Shown piece after piece: positions 7,584 to 13,996 of a stretch of DNA of 19,870 bases (position 1 is its first letter; every line of letters begins with the position of its first letter). The notes beneath the pieces are model-generated. The model saw only the letters and a list, made by a program, of their open reading frames with translations. It had not been told where the DNA came from and did not search any database. This DNA comes from JAHBXL01 sp038247555. Lineage in GTDB: Bacteria > Planctomycetota > Phycisphaerae > Phycisphaerales > UBA1924. The translations under genes were made by a program, and so were the position numbers. The stretch lies in NCBI GenBank assembly GCA_038247555.1, contig JBBRUT010000057.1, forward strand, positions 1-19,870, read 5' to 3'.

Positions 7584-8825
7584 ATGGCTTTGAAGACGCC
7601 GATTTACATGGATAACGCCGCGACGACCCCGTGCGATCCACGGGTGGTTGAGGCGATGCTGCCGTATTTCACGAAGGTGTATGGGAACCCTGGGAGCCGG
7701 AATCACCGCTTTGGCTGGGAGTCAGAAGAGGGCGTCGACGAGGCGCGCGAGCAGGTTGCGGCGCTGCTAGGGGCGAACGAGAAAGAGATCATCTTCACGA
7801 GCGGCGCGACCGAGAGCAACAACCTTGCGATCAAGGGCGCGGCGGAGATGTATGAGCGGGCGGCGGCGGGGAGCGGGCAGTGCCGCGGGCACATCATCAC
7901 GTGCCATATTGAGCACAAGGCGGTTCTGGATCCGTGCAAGCGCCTGCAGAAGGAAGGGTTTGAAGTGACGTTCCTCGATCCGCCGCGGGACGGGGTGATC
8001 ACGCGGGCGCAGGTGGAGGCGGCGCTCCGACCGGACACGATCCTGGTGAGCCTGATGTGGGCGAACAATGAGATCGGTGCGGTGAGCGAGATCCGCGAGA
8101 TCGGCGCGCTGTGCCACGAGAAGGACATCGTGTTCCACACGGATGCGACGCAGTGGGTTGGGAAGATGCCGGTGAACGTTGATCGGGACAACATTGATCT
8201 GCTGAGCCTGTCTGCGCACAAGCTGTACGGGCCCAAGGGCGTGGGCGCGCTGTATGTCCGGCGGCGGAAGCCGCGGGTGCGGCTGGTTGCGCAGCTGGAT
8301 GGCGGCGGGCAGGAGCGCGGGTTCCGCTCGGGCACGCTGAACGTGTCGGGGATAGTGGGACTGGGGAAGGCGTGCGAGCTGGCGCTGGCGGAGATGCAGC
8401 ACGAGGGCGAGCGCCTGCTGAAGCTGCGCAAGCGGCTGGAGCAGGGGATCACCAGCAAGCTCGACACGGTGCAGATCAACGGTCACGCGGAGAAGCGGCT
8501 GCCGCACATCAGCAACATCAGCTTCGGCTTTGTGGAGGGCGAGAGCCTGATGATGGCGTGCAAGGACATCGCGGTATCGAGCGGATCGGCGTGCACATCG
8601 GCGTCGCTTGAGCCGAGCTATGTGCTCAAGGGGCTGGGGATCGGCGATGACCTGGCGCACTCGTCGCTGCGGTTCAGCCTCGGTCGGTGGACGACTGAGG
8701 AGGAGATCGACTACACGATTAGCAAGGTTGTGGAGTCGGTGACGCGGCTGCGGGAACTGAGCCCGCTGTACGACATGCACAAGGAAGGGATCGATCTGAC
8801 GAAGATCGAGTGGGCGCATCACTAG
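7584..8825 (+). CDS. iscS: Cysteine desulfurase IscS
   Basis: IscS is a PLP enzyme that removes sulfur from L-cysteine as a persulfide and passes it to IscU for iron-sulfur cluster assembly and to tRNA-thiolation partners. The 413-residue protein matches the Escherichia coli type closely. Visible are the N-terminal YMDNAATTPCDPRV, catalytic His111 (IEHKAVLDPC), PLP lysine Lys213 (SLSAHKLYGPKG), and the mobile active-site loop with Cys337 (SSGSACTSASLEPSYVL). The C-terminal tail (LYDMHKEGIDL...EWAHH) is the IscU/partner-docking end typical of group I IscS. ATG 7584 is chosen over GTG 7557 because the conserved N-terminus begins there and GAGGGA precedes it. iscU follows after 100 bases. Confidence 0.97.
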   Translation: MALKTPIYMDNAATTPCDPRVVEAMLPYFTKVYGNPGSRNHRFGWESEEGVDEAREQVAALLGANEKEIIFTSGATESNNLAIKGAAEMYERAAAGSGQCRGHIITCHIEHKAVLDPCKRLQKEGFEVTFLDPPRDGVITRAQVEAALRPDTILVSLMWANNEIGAVSEIREIGALCHEKDIVFHTDATQWVGKMPVNVDRDNIDLLSLSAHKLYGPKGVGALYVRRRKPRVRLVAQLDGGGQERGFRSGTLNVSGIVGLGKACELALAEMQHEGERLLKLRKRLEQGITSKLDTVQINGHAEKRLPHISNISFGFVEGESLMMACKDIAVSSGSACTSASLEPSYVLKGLGIGDDLAHSSLRFSLGRWTTEEEIDYTISKVVESVTRLRELSPLYDMHKEGIDLTKIEWAHH

Positions 8826-8840
8826 AAAATTGCCAAGGGG

Positions 8841-8910
8841 CAAATGGCCAAAGGGCCAAACTCGGAATGGGCATCGGGGAGCGGGGCTTTGTTTGCTATG
8901 TGGCCATTTG
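8841..8910. repeat. Inverted repeat between iscS and iscU
   Basis: CAAATGGCCA (8841-8850) and its exact reverse complement TGGCCATTTG (8901-8910) flank a 50-base spacer in the 100-base gap between iscS and iscU. The left arm sits in a run of similar words (GGGCAAATGG, CCAAAGGGCCAAA). The 12-base word CAAAGGGCCAAA (8849-8860) recurs at 14462-14473 upstream of rnpB, suggesting a dispersed intergenic repeat. Confidence 0.7.
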
Positions 8911-8925
8911 GATTGGAGCGAAGCG

Positions 8926-9354
8926 ATGGCATACGGACCGAAGATCATCGACCACTACGAGAACCCGAGGAACGTGGGCTCGTTTGGAACACAGGCGGAG
9001 ATCAAGACGCGCAAGGACCTTGGTGTGGGGCTCGTCGGCGCGCCCGAGTGCGGCGATGTGATGCAGTTGCAGATCAAGGTGAACCAGGCGACAGGCAAGA
9101 TCGAGGACGCCAAGTTCAAGTGCTTTGGCTGCGGGAGCGCGATCGCGAGCAGCTCGCTCGCGACCGAGTGGCTCAAGGGCCGCACGCTGGATGAGGGCAT
9201 GGCGATCAAGAACACGGAGATCGTCCAGGAGTTGAGCCTGCCTCCGGTGAAGATCCACTGCTCGGTGCTGGCTGAGGATGCGATCAAGGCGGCGATTGAG
9301 GATTACAAGGTCAAGAACGGCATCCCCGTTGAGGATCACGAGCACGCGCACTAG
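8926..9354 (+). CDS. iscU: Iron-sulfur cluster assembly scaffold IscU
   Basis: IscU is the scaffold on which a [2Fe-2S] cluster is built from IscS-derived sulfur before transfer to carriers. The 142-residue protein has the classic N-terminus (IIDHYENPRNVGSF), the three ligand cysteines Cys42, Cys69 and Cys112, Asp44 next to the first (ECGDVM), and the LPPVK motif (105-109) that HscA chaperones recognise. ATG 8926 is supported by homology and by GGAG at 8915-8918. Odd points are an additional cysteine, Cys66 (KCFGCG, where E. coli has Thr), and a C-terminal extension ending in a His-rich DHEHAH that could bind metal. Between residues 23 and 36 the protein carries a short insertion relative to E. 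coli. No hscA, hscB or fdx gene is visible nearby. Confidence 0.97.
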   Translation: MAYGPKIIDHYENPRNVGSFGTQAEIKTRKDLGVGLVGAPECGDVMQLQIKVNQATGKIEDAKFKCFGCGSAIASSSLATEWLKGRTLDEGMAIKNTEIVQELSLPPVKIHCSVLAEDAIKAAIEDYKVKNGIPVEDHEHAH

Positions 9355-9360
9355 ATGAGG

Positions 9361-9405
9361 TTCCCCTCTCCGGGGAATGGGCGAGATTCCCCTCTCCGGG
9401 GAATG
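9361..9405. repeat. Two exact copies of a 19-base palindromic element between iscU and iscA
   Basis: TTCCCCTCTCCGGGGAATG occurs at 9361-9379 and 9387-9405, a 26-base period. Each copy is a hairpin or operator-like inverted repeat (TTCCCC / GGGGAA around TCTCC). The pair begins just 6 bases after the iscU stop. No T-tract follows, so it is not a standard terminator; it could be a protein-binding site, a transcript-stabilising structure or a dispersed repeat. Confidence 0.85.
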
Positions 9406-9489
9406 CGAGCCGCCGCCTCTTCTTCCCCTGGCCGAACCCGTACGGACGCCCTGCGTACTATCTGTGAACACATTCTGGAGCTTTGAACC

Positions 9490-9870
9490 ATGTCTACGGC
9501 GACGACGACCACGACAAGCAATACGACCCAGGGCAGCGATGTTGTCAGCCTGACCGAGGGGGCGGCCCGCGAGGTTCGCAACATTGCGCAGCAGCAGGAG
9601 CTGGACGTCGAGAAGGTCCGGCTGCGGGTGGGTGTGAAGGGGGGCGGGTGTTCGGGCTTTTCGTACCTGCTGGATCTGACCGAGACGCAGAAGGAGACCG
9701 ATGAGGTCTTCGAGCAGCACGGGATCAAGATCATCGTGGACCCCAAGAGCCTGCTGTATCTCAACGGCACGGTGATCGACTTCCGCGATGAGATTATGGG
9801 CCGCGGCTTTGTGTTCCAGAATCCCAACGCGAGTACGACCTGCGGGTGCGGATCGAGCTTTTCGGCCTGA
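9490..9870 (+). CDS. iscA: A-type iron-sulfur carrier protein (IscA/ErpA family)
   Basis: A-type carriers accept [2Fe-2S] clusters from IscU and help mature [4Fe-4S] proteins. The 126-residue protein contains the three family cysteines: Cys54 in GGGCSGFSY, and Cys118 and Cys120 in TTCGCGSSFS near the C-terminus. The first 16 residues are Thr/Ser-rich and precede the usual domain start (VVSLTEGAAREV). ATG 9490 is preceded by TGGAG, and a -10-like TACTAT lies about 27 bases upstream, so this gene may also have its own promoter. It follows iscU by 135 bases, a gap filled partly by two palindromes. IscA and ErpA cannot be separated from sequence alone; the gene symbol is given from context. Confidence 0.93.
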   Translation: MSTATTTTTSNTTQGSDVVSLTEGAAREVRNIAQQQELDVEKVRLRVGVKGGGCSGFSYLLDLTETQKETDEVFEQHGIKIIVDPKSLLYLNGTVIDFRDEIMGRGFVFQNPNASTTCGCGSSFSA

Positions 9871-9965
9871 GCGGACGGCCGCGATGGCGGAGGGTTGGGG
9901 CTCATCCTGCCGGGCGAACTGGCCGACCTTGAGTATCACGTCGTTTGGTGCCCGGAAGTGGTGGC

Positions 9966-9994
9966 TTTCCAAAGTGCGCGAAGTCCGATAAACT
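9966..9994 (+). promoter_or_regulatory. Possible promoter for the ACT-domain gene
   Basis: TTTCCA (9966-9971), 17 bases, TAAACT (9989-9994) is a plausible promoter giving a leader of about 80 bases. A second -10-like TAGACT (10062-10067) lies much nearer the gene. Which one is used, if either, cannot be told. Confidence 0.35.
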
Positions 9995-10081
9995 GCTGCT
10001 GAGCCGCGGCTTGCGCTTTGGATGGCCGGCTTGTGGCACGGACGGGAATCGGGACGGTTGGTAGACTAGGTGGAGGTCGGT

Positions 10082-10564
10082 ATGTCGCAGGCATCGATGC
10101 CGTCGGAAACAACGCAAGGCTATTCCACGCCGAACGTGACCCAGTTTTCCGTCTTCCTCGATAACCGTGTCGGCAAGCTGTACGAACTGCTTCGGGCGTT
10201 TGAGCATTCGCCGGTGCATCTGGCGGCGATCAGCGTGCACGATGCGAGCGACTGCGCCATCGTCCGGATCATCACGAACAACGCGCAGGAAGCGAAGCTG
10301 CTGCTGACGCGGCATCAGCTTCCGTTTACCGAAGTGCCGATCATCTGCGTTGAACTGTGCAAGGGCCACACGCTGGAACGGATGTGCATGTATCTGCTGG
10401 GGGCGGAACTGAACATCCGCTTTGCGTACCCGCTGATGGCCAGCCCGACGGGCAACCCGACGATCGCGCTGTGCGTCGATGACGCGACGCTGGCGGGGCA
10501 GATCCTGCGGCGGAAAGAGTTCCGGCTGATCTGCGAAGATGACCTGAGTCGGCCGAGTCTGTGA
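10082..10564 (+). CDS. Tandem ACT-domain small-molecule-binding protein
   Basis: The 160-residue protein consists of two ACT-like domains and no catalytic domain. The first (about residues 18-88) opens with VTQFSVFLDNRVGKLYELLR, the beta-strand plus Gly/Lys-Leu helix pattern typical of ACT ligand sites, followed by IVRIITNNAQEAKLLL. The second (about 92-150) has ICVELCKGHTLERMCMYLLG and PTIALCVDD. Stand-alone ACT proteins usually sense amino acids and regulate a partner enzyme; which amino acid is not visible. ATG 10082 is preceded by GGAGGT at good spacing, so it is preferred to GTG 10070. It sits alone between iscA and the FAD protein, so context does not reveal its partner. Confidence 0.8.
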   Translation: MSQASMPSETTQGYSTPNVTQFSVFLDNRVGKLYELLRAFEHSPVHLAAISVHDASDCAIVRIITNNAQEAKLLLTRHQLPFTEVPIICVELCKGHTLERMCMYLLGAELNIRFAYPLMASPTGNPTIALCVDDATLAGQILRRKEFRLICEDDLSRPSL

Positions 10565-10680
10565 GGGCGCTGCTCGCGGCGGAGCGGCGGATCACCAGAA
10601 TCAAAGCATTGCGCAGCGAAACGGAAACTTTGCGAACCGCGAGTTTGTGCGGAGTTCGTGCAGGTTTGATGTCGATCGGG

Positions 10681-10686
10681 TAAACT
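10681..10686 (+). promoter_or_regulatory. -10 box placing transcription start at the ATG (leaderless gene)
   Basis: TAAACT ends exactly 6 bases before ATG 10693, which would put the transcription start on the A of the start codon. No Shine-Dalgarno precedes the ATG. The -35 is weak (TTCGTG at 10655-10660 with a 20-base spacer). Confidence 0.55.
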
Positions 10687-10692
10687 TGCCCG

Positions 10693-12132
10693 ATGCGTAC
10701 CTTCGCGATCATCGGCGCTGGGTTTGGCGGGACCATGACCTGCGTTCACCTTCTGCGGCTGCTTGCGGAGCAGCAGCGCGAGACGGGCGGGGAGGAATCG
10801 TTCAGCGTCCTGTTGATTGAGAAGTCCGGGCGGTTCACTGCGGGCGCGGCGTATTCGACGACCTCGCAGGCGCACCTTCTGAACGTGCCCGCCGGGCGGA
10901 TGAGCGCGATGCCCGATGACCCGGATCACTTTCTGCGGTGGGCGAGGCAGCAGGACCCGAAGATCGGCGGCGGGACGTTTGTGCCGCGGCCGCAGTATGG
11001 GAAGTATCTCGCATCGATCCTGGAAGAGGCGGACGCCTCGGCGGGCAAGGCGGTGCGGCTGACGAGGGTGCCGCGGGGCGCGGCGGGGGTGCGGGTCGAG
11101 AGCGAGGGGGTGACGATCGAGCTGGAGGGTGGGAGCGAGATCCGCGCGGATGTGGCGGTGCTGGCGATCGGCAACTTTCCGCCGGGCAACCCGTGGGTCG
11201 CGGATCCGACGTTTTACAAGAGCTGGCGATATGCCAAGGACCCGTGGGGGATGGGCGCGCTGGATGTCGAGCCCGATGGCGAAGTGCTGCTGATGGGAAC
11301 GGGCCTGACGATGGTCGATATTGCAATTGCGCTGAAAGAGCGTGGGCATCGCGGCAAGATTCATGCGGTATCGAGGCGCGGCCTGCTGCCGCAGCCGCAC
11401 CGTGTGTCGATCCGTCCGCCGACGTCTCACCCCAGGCCCAAGTCGCTGGATGAGTGGCCGCGGACGGCGATTGGGCTGCTCAAGTCGCTGCGGGCGGAGG
11501 TTCGCGCCGCGGCGGCGAAGGGGATCGACTGGCGTGAAGTGGTGACGAGCCTGCGGCACGATACGCCAGCGCTTTGGAAGAGCCTGAATGAGCGTGAGCG
11601 TTCGCGCTTCCTGCGGCATGTGCGGCCGTTCTGGGAGACGCACCGGCACCGCGCAGCGCCCGAGAGCGCGACGCCGATCGCGGAACTGATCGCGCGGAAC
11701 GAGCTGGTGGTGCACGCGGGGCGCGTGCTTGGATATGTTGAGAGTGATTCGGGTGTGGATGTGCGGATGCTGCCGCGGGGAGAGGCGGGGGAGCAGACGC
11801 TGCGCGTGGCGAGGGTGATCAACTGCACGGGGCCGGAGACGGATCTGCGGAAAGTTGAGGATGCGTTTGTGCAGCGGCTGGTGCACGATGGGTTGGTGCG
11901 GCACGATGCGCTGGGATTGGGGCTTGATACCGATGCGCACGGCGCGATTGTGAGCGCGGATGGGCGGGTGCAGGAGCGGCTGATGCTGGTGGGCCCGCTG
12001 CGGAAGGGGCAACTGTGGGAGAACACGGCGGTGCCGGAACTTCGGGGCGAGGCGCTGGCGATGGCCGGGCGGCTGTCGCAACAGGTGACGGTTCGGCAGG
12101 GTGCGGGGGAGCGGGTGATGGCGGCGGGGTGA
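10693..12132 (+). CDS. FAD/NAD(P)-binding protein of the YdhS type
   Basis: This predicted flavoprotein oxidoreductase has 479 residues. The N-terminal dinucleotide-binding motif is GAGFGG (residues 8-13), followed by an acidic strand end (VLLIEKSGRF). The family block AYSTTSQAHLLNVPAGRMSA is followed by DHFLRW, as in the FAD-NAD(P)-binding family containing E. coli YdhS. A second nucleotide-binding motif lies near 198-206 (LLMGTGLTMVDIAIAL), and the C-terminal part holds a conserved INCTGPETDL. The biological substrate of the family is not established, so no reaction is assigned. The gene appears leaderless and monocistronic, and no terminator is seen in the 100 bases after it. Confidence 0.85.
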   Translation: MRTFAIIGAGFGGTMTCVHLLRLLAEQQRETGGEESFSVLLIEKSGRFTAGAAYSTTSQAHLLNVPAGRMSAMPDDPDHFLRWARQQDPKIGGGTFVPRPQYGKYLASILEEADASAGKAVRLTRVPRGAAGVRVESEGVTIELEGGSEIRADVAVLAIGNFPPGNPWVADPTFYKSWRYAKDPWGMGALDVEPDGEVLLMGTGLTMVDIAIALKERGHRGKIHAVSRRGLLPQPHRVSIRPPTSHPRPKSLDEWPRTAIGLLKSLRAEVRAAAAKGIDWREVVTSLRHDTPALWKSLNERERSRFLRHVRPFWETHRHRAAPESATPIAELIARNELVVHAGRVLGYVESDSGVDVRMLPRGEAGEQTLRVARVINCTGPETDLRKVEDAFVQRLVHDGLVRHDALGLGLDTDAHGAIVSADGRVQERLMLVGPLRKGQLWENTAVPELRGEALAMAGRLSQQVTVRQGAGERVMAAG

Positions 12133-12220
12133 GGCGAGCGTAGAAGAAGGCGGAGAAGGTCATGCCGTGTGGGATCGGTCGAGGGACGTAGGTTGATTCC
12201 TCGATAAGAAACACTACGGG

Positions 12221-12226
12221 TATACT
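12221..12226 (+). promoter_or_regulatory. -10 box of the MNT-HEPN operon, leaderless
   Basis: TATACT ends 6 bases before ATG 12233, so transcription should start at the ATG itself. TTGATT (12193-12198) is the nearest -35-like word, but its spacing of 22 is too long. No Shine-Dalgarno is visible. Confidence 0.6.
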
Positions 12227-12232
12227 CTTTTC

Positions 12233-12538
12233 ATGGAAGGACCGCTGCCCATTCCGCTCCCGATGGAACAGATCGCCGAGTTCTGCCGGCGGCACGGCAT
12301 CGTCCGGCTTGCCCTCTTCGGCAGCGTGATCCGAGACGACTTCACGCCCGAGAGCGATGTGGACGTGCTGGTGGAGTTCCTGCCGGGGCAAACTCCGGGG
12401 CTGGCGTTCTTCAGGATGCAGGATGAACTTGGCGAGATCCTCGGCCGGCGCGTCGATCTCAACACCCCGATGAGCCTCAGCCGCTACTTCCGCGACGAGG
12501 TTCTCCGGGAAGCGAGGCCGCTGTATGTCGCGGCATGA
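12233..12538 (+). CDS. MNT-domain nucleotidyltransferase antitoxin (MntA-like)
   Basis: This 101-residue minimal nucleotidyltransferase has the family pattern IAEFCRRHGIVRLALFGSV with the catalytic GS, then RDDFTPESDVDVLVEF with the metal-binding Asp pair (D-V-D), and a C-terminal region with GRRVDLNTP, which holds the third acidic residue. All catalytic elements are intact. In MNT-HEPN pairs this protein neutralises the HEPN ribonuclease, in studied cases by AMPylating it. The HEPN gene overlaps its end by 14 bases, the usual arrangement. Because the HEPN partner here carries an early stop, the antitoxin may now have no active toxin to restrain. Confidence 0.92.
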   Translation: MEGPLPIPLPMEQIAEFCRRHGIVRLALFGSVIRDDFTPESDVDVLVEFLPGQTPGLAFFRMQDELGEILGRRVDLNTPMSLSRYFRDEVLREARPLYVAA

Positions 12539-12866
12539 GGATGAGGTCCGTCTCGGGCACATGCTGGACCATGCGCAGGAGGGGGTGGAGTTGTGCCGCG
12601 GCCGCGCACGGATCGATCTGGACTCCGACCGTTTGCTCAACCTCGCGCTGGTACGGCTTGTTGAGATCGTTGGCGAAGCAGCCAATCGAGTTTCTGTACA
12701 AGGCCAAGCCATGCGACCAGAAATCCCGTGACGTGAGATCATCGGAATGCGCAACCGCATCGTGCATGGATACGACGAGGTGGACTTCGATATCCTGTGG
12801 TCGGTCATCCAGGGCGACCTCCCGCCGCTCATCGAGCGGCTCAAGGCGATGCTTGGAAGGCCGTAA
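12525..12866 (+). pseudogene. HEPN (DUF86-type) toxin gene interrupted by an in-frame TGA
   Basis: From ATG 12525 the frame reads a typical HEPN ribonuclease start (LGHMLDHAQEGVELCRGRAR, NLALVRLVEIVGEAANRV) up to MRPEIP. It then meets TGA at 12729-12731. The same frame continues without shift as REIIGMRNRIVHGYDEVDFD...LKAMLGRP and stops at TAA 12864-12866. Families of this type have Trp after PEIP, so a TGG codon appears to have become TGA. The catalytic R-x4-H motif (RNRIVHGY) lies after the stop, so the 68-residue product from the first part would lack the active site. Total length with read-through, 113 residues, is normal. A nonsense mutation is the simplest reading; sequencing error or read-through are alternatives. 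Confidence 0.88.
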
Positions 12867-12960
12867 GCAGCGCTTTGGAATCGCGGGCGGAGGCGGGCCG
12901 GGTCAGGGCCTCGGCCTCGGCGGGGAGGGCCCCGCGGCGGGGGACTGGGGGGCGGGCTTG

Positions 12961-13065
12961 TCCTGTGGCCAACGAGCCAAAGAGCCATAGCCGCGCGACG
13001 TGCCACCGGCGCGAGAACTCGGAGAGGGCGTCAAGGGGGAGGTCTTGAGTTTGAGGCTCGGACAT
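12961..13065 (-). pseudogene. N-terminal fragment of a second MNT antitoxin gene
   Basis: Read on the minus strand from ATG 13065, the frame gives MSEPQTQDLPLDALSEFSRR followed by WHVARLWLFGS, matching the start of MNT proteins and the intact copy at 12233 (EFCRR..., VRLALFGS). After SLATG the similarity stops: the R-DDF...SDVDVLVEF block is absent and is replaced by Pro/Ala-rich sequence. The catalytic GS therefore remains but the metal-binding aspartates are missing. A -10-like TACCAT sits 6 bases before the ATG, as in other apparently leaderless genes of the window, so this was probably once a real gene. It points towards the HEPN gene. Confidence 0.65.
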
Positions 13066-13071
13066 TGTGGG

Positions 13072-13077
13072 ATGGTA
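13072..13077 (-). promoter_or_regulatory. Relict -10 box before the MNT fragment
   Basis: On the minus strand TACCAT is followed by 6 bases and then ATG 13065, the same spacing as at 10681 and 12221. It supports the idea that the MNT fragment keeps its original start region. Confidence 0.4.
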
Positions 13078-13303
13078 TCGGTTTGGGGTCGTTCCGGGCC
13101 GATCAGGGTCTCGGCCTCGCCGATGAGGGCTATCGCGTCGGTGTCCGTAGCGAAGGTCTTGGCGTTGGGAGGGGGGTGGACCGGGGGGGGCGGGGTCGGA
13201 CATGAGGGCGAGAAAGCGCGTGAGGGCGGCGCTGGCGATGGCCTGGCGGCTGGCGGGAAGTCCCATAGAAATCTTGGCTGCGACGTGCAACAATTTCCCT
13301 CAA

Positions 13304-13780
13304 GTGGTGAGGGCATGTGGAAGGGCAAATGTGACCATCGCGCTCCTGACTCTAGTGTCAATTCTGGCGAGGTCATGTCGAGCCGCGATCCCGCTCGCGT
13401 CCCTTGCTTCGTGCGCCTTTGTCGGCTCGCCAGTGCGGGGGCAGGACATCGAGTGGTCTCAGCTAGGGCCCGTCCAAGAGCACATCGCGCCGCGCTCGGG
13501 CCACGCGATGGCCTATGACGCGGCCCGCGGCGTGACGGTCCTTTTCGGCGGCATCAACGGTAGCGCCATCAACTGCGAGACATGGGGGGTGCGCAGCATA
13601 CCCGCGCCCCATGTCGAGCCCATTCCAAAGAACGCGGACAAGTGAGGGTCCCCAACATTTTTGCCTTCCCCGCCGCTTGGTTTGGGCAGGATGCTCGCGC
13701 AGACTTTGATGGTGTGCCGGGGATCGCGGTGCCGGACATCTTCGCGTTTCTGAGCGCGTGGTTTGCGGGATGTGCGTAGG
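13304..13780 (+). pseudogene. Remnant of a kelch-type surface protein with planctomycete C-terminal tail
   Basis: The first part, from GTG 13304 or 13307 in one frame, gives a signal-peptide-like stretch (VTIALLTLVSILARSC...SPVRGQ) and the start of a kelch-like repeat (APRSGHAMAYDAARGVTVLF, then GGINGS...ETW). The frame stops at TGA 13643-13645. The last part, in another frame (about 13643-13780), reads VPNIFAFPAAWF and, after a short ADFDGVPG spacer, VPDIFAFLSAWFAGC and stops. This doublet is the C-terminal tail of many secreted Phycisphaerae proteins. The bulk of the kelch repeats is missing, and the roughly 55 bases between the parts (about 13586-13640) resemble neither. An internal deletion plus frame change is the best explanation. 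A -10-like CAACAAT (13288-13294) precedes the start. Confidence 0.72.
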
Positions 13781-13950
13781 AAGAAGCGACGGAGGGACGA
13801 AGCAGGAGGAACGGAGGGCAGCGGGGCCGACCGGGGTGTCGCGGCGTGAGTCCCTTGTGATGATGTGCCGAGTGCCGCCCGCGTGACCGCGGGGGCTCCG
13901 CAAAGGCCGTAGAGGCCGGCACGGGGTGCCGGGCCACCAAAGAGCACGGC
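13781..13950. other. Intergenic sequence with two short hairpins
   Basis: No gene is seen. Two perfect small inverted repeats are present: CCCGCG-TGAC-CGCGGG (13878-13893) and CCGGCAC-GGG-GTGCCGG (13916-13932). Neither is followed by a T-tract on the plus strand. They lie just beyond the rnpB terminator. Confidence 0.6.
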
Positions 13951-13988
13951 AAAAACGGCCGCGGGCCCCCGGTTTCCCGGAGGCCCGC
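13951..13988 (-). terminator. Rho-independent terminator of rnpB
   Basis: On the minus strand a GCGGGCC...GGCCCGC stem extends through a U-G pair and CCGG/CCGG to a GAAA loop (12 pairs in all, 13961-13988). GGCCG and TTTTT follow. It lies about 10 bases after the 3' strand of RNase P helix P1. Confidence 0.85.
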
Positions 13989-13996
13989 ATCTGGAA

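Larger units (their letters stand above)
12894..13131. repeat. Imperfect direct repeat of about 36 bases flanking the MNT fragment
   Basis: Copy A (12894-12931) and copy B (13095-13131) share CGGGCCG, TCAGGG, CTCGGCCTCG and GAGGGC in the same order, with a few substitutions and one length difference near the start. The coordinates given span both copies and the sequence between. They bracket the minus-strand MNT fragment, so they may record a duplication or rearrangement. Confidence 0.6.
12867..13303. other. Degenerate region between HEPN and the kelch remnant
   Basis: This stretch of about 435 bases holds no intact gene. It contains a fragment of a second MNT gene on the minus strand (12961-13065), flanked by two imperfect copies of a sequence of about 36 bases (12894-12931 and 13095-13131; core TCAGGGYCTCGGCCTCG). 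Long frames are open only because of the GC bias. It looks like eroded accessory DNA. Confidence 0.6.

Noticed and set aside
9355..9489. Terminator between iscU and iscA
   Set aside because: The palindromes are short and are not followed by a T-tract, so I list them as repeats and not as a terminator.
12729..12731. TGA as a recoded tryptophan codon in this organism
   Set aside because: Most genes in the window end with TGA at the expected place (uvrB, secretin, kinase, iscA, SPFH, sua5), so the standard code holds.
12535..13048. Plus-strand frames of 80-150 codons over HEPN and downstream sequence
   Set aside because: They are out of frame with the HEPN protein, have Arg/Ser-rich composition and show no family signature.
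13000..13518. Plus-strand frame of 172 codons
   Set aside because: It crosses the MNT fragment and the kelch remnant out of frame with both and has a Gly/Arg-rich composition; it is not a gene.
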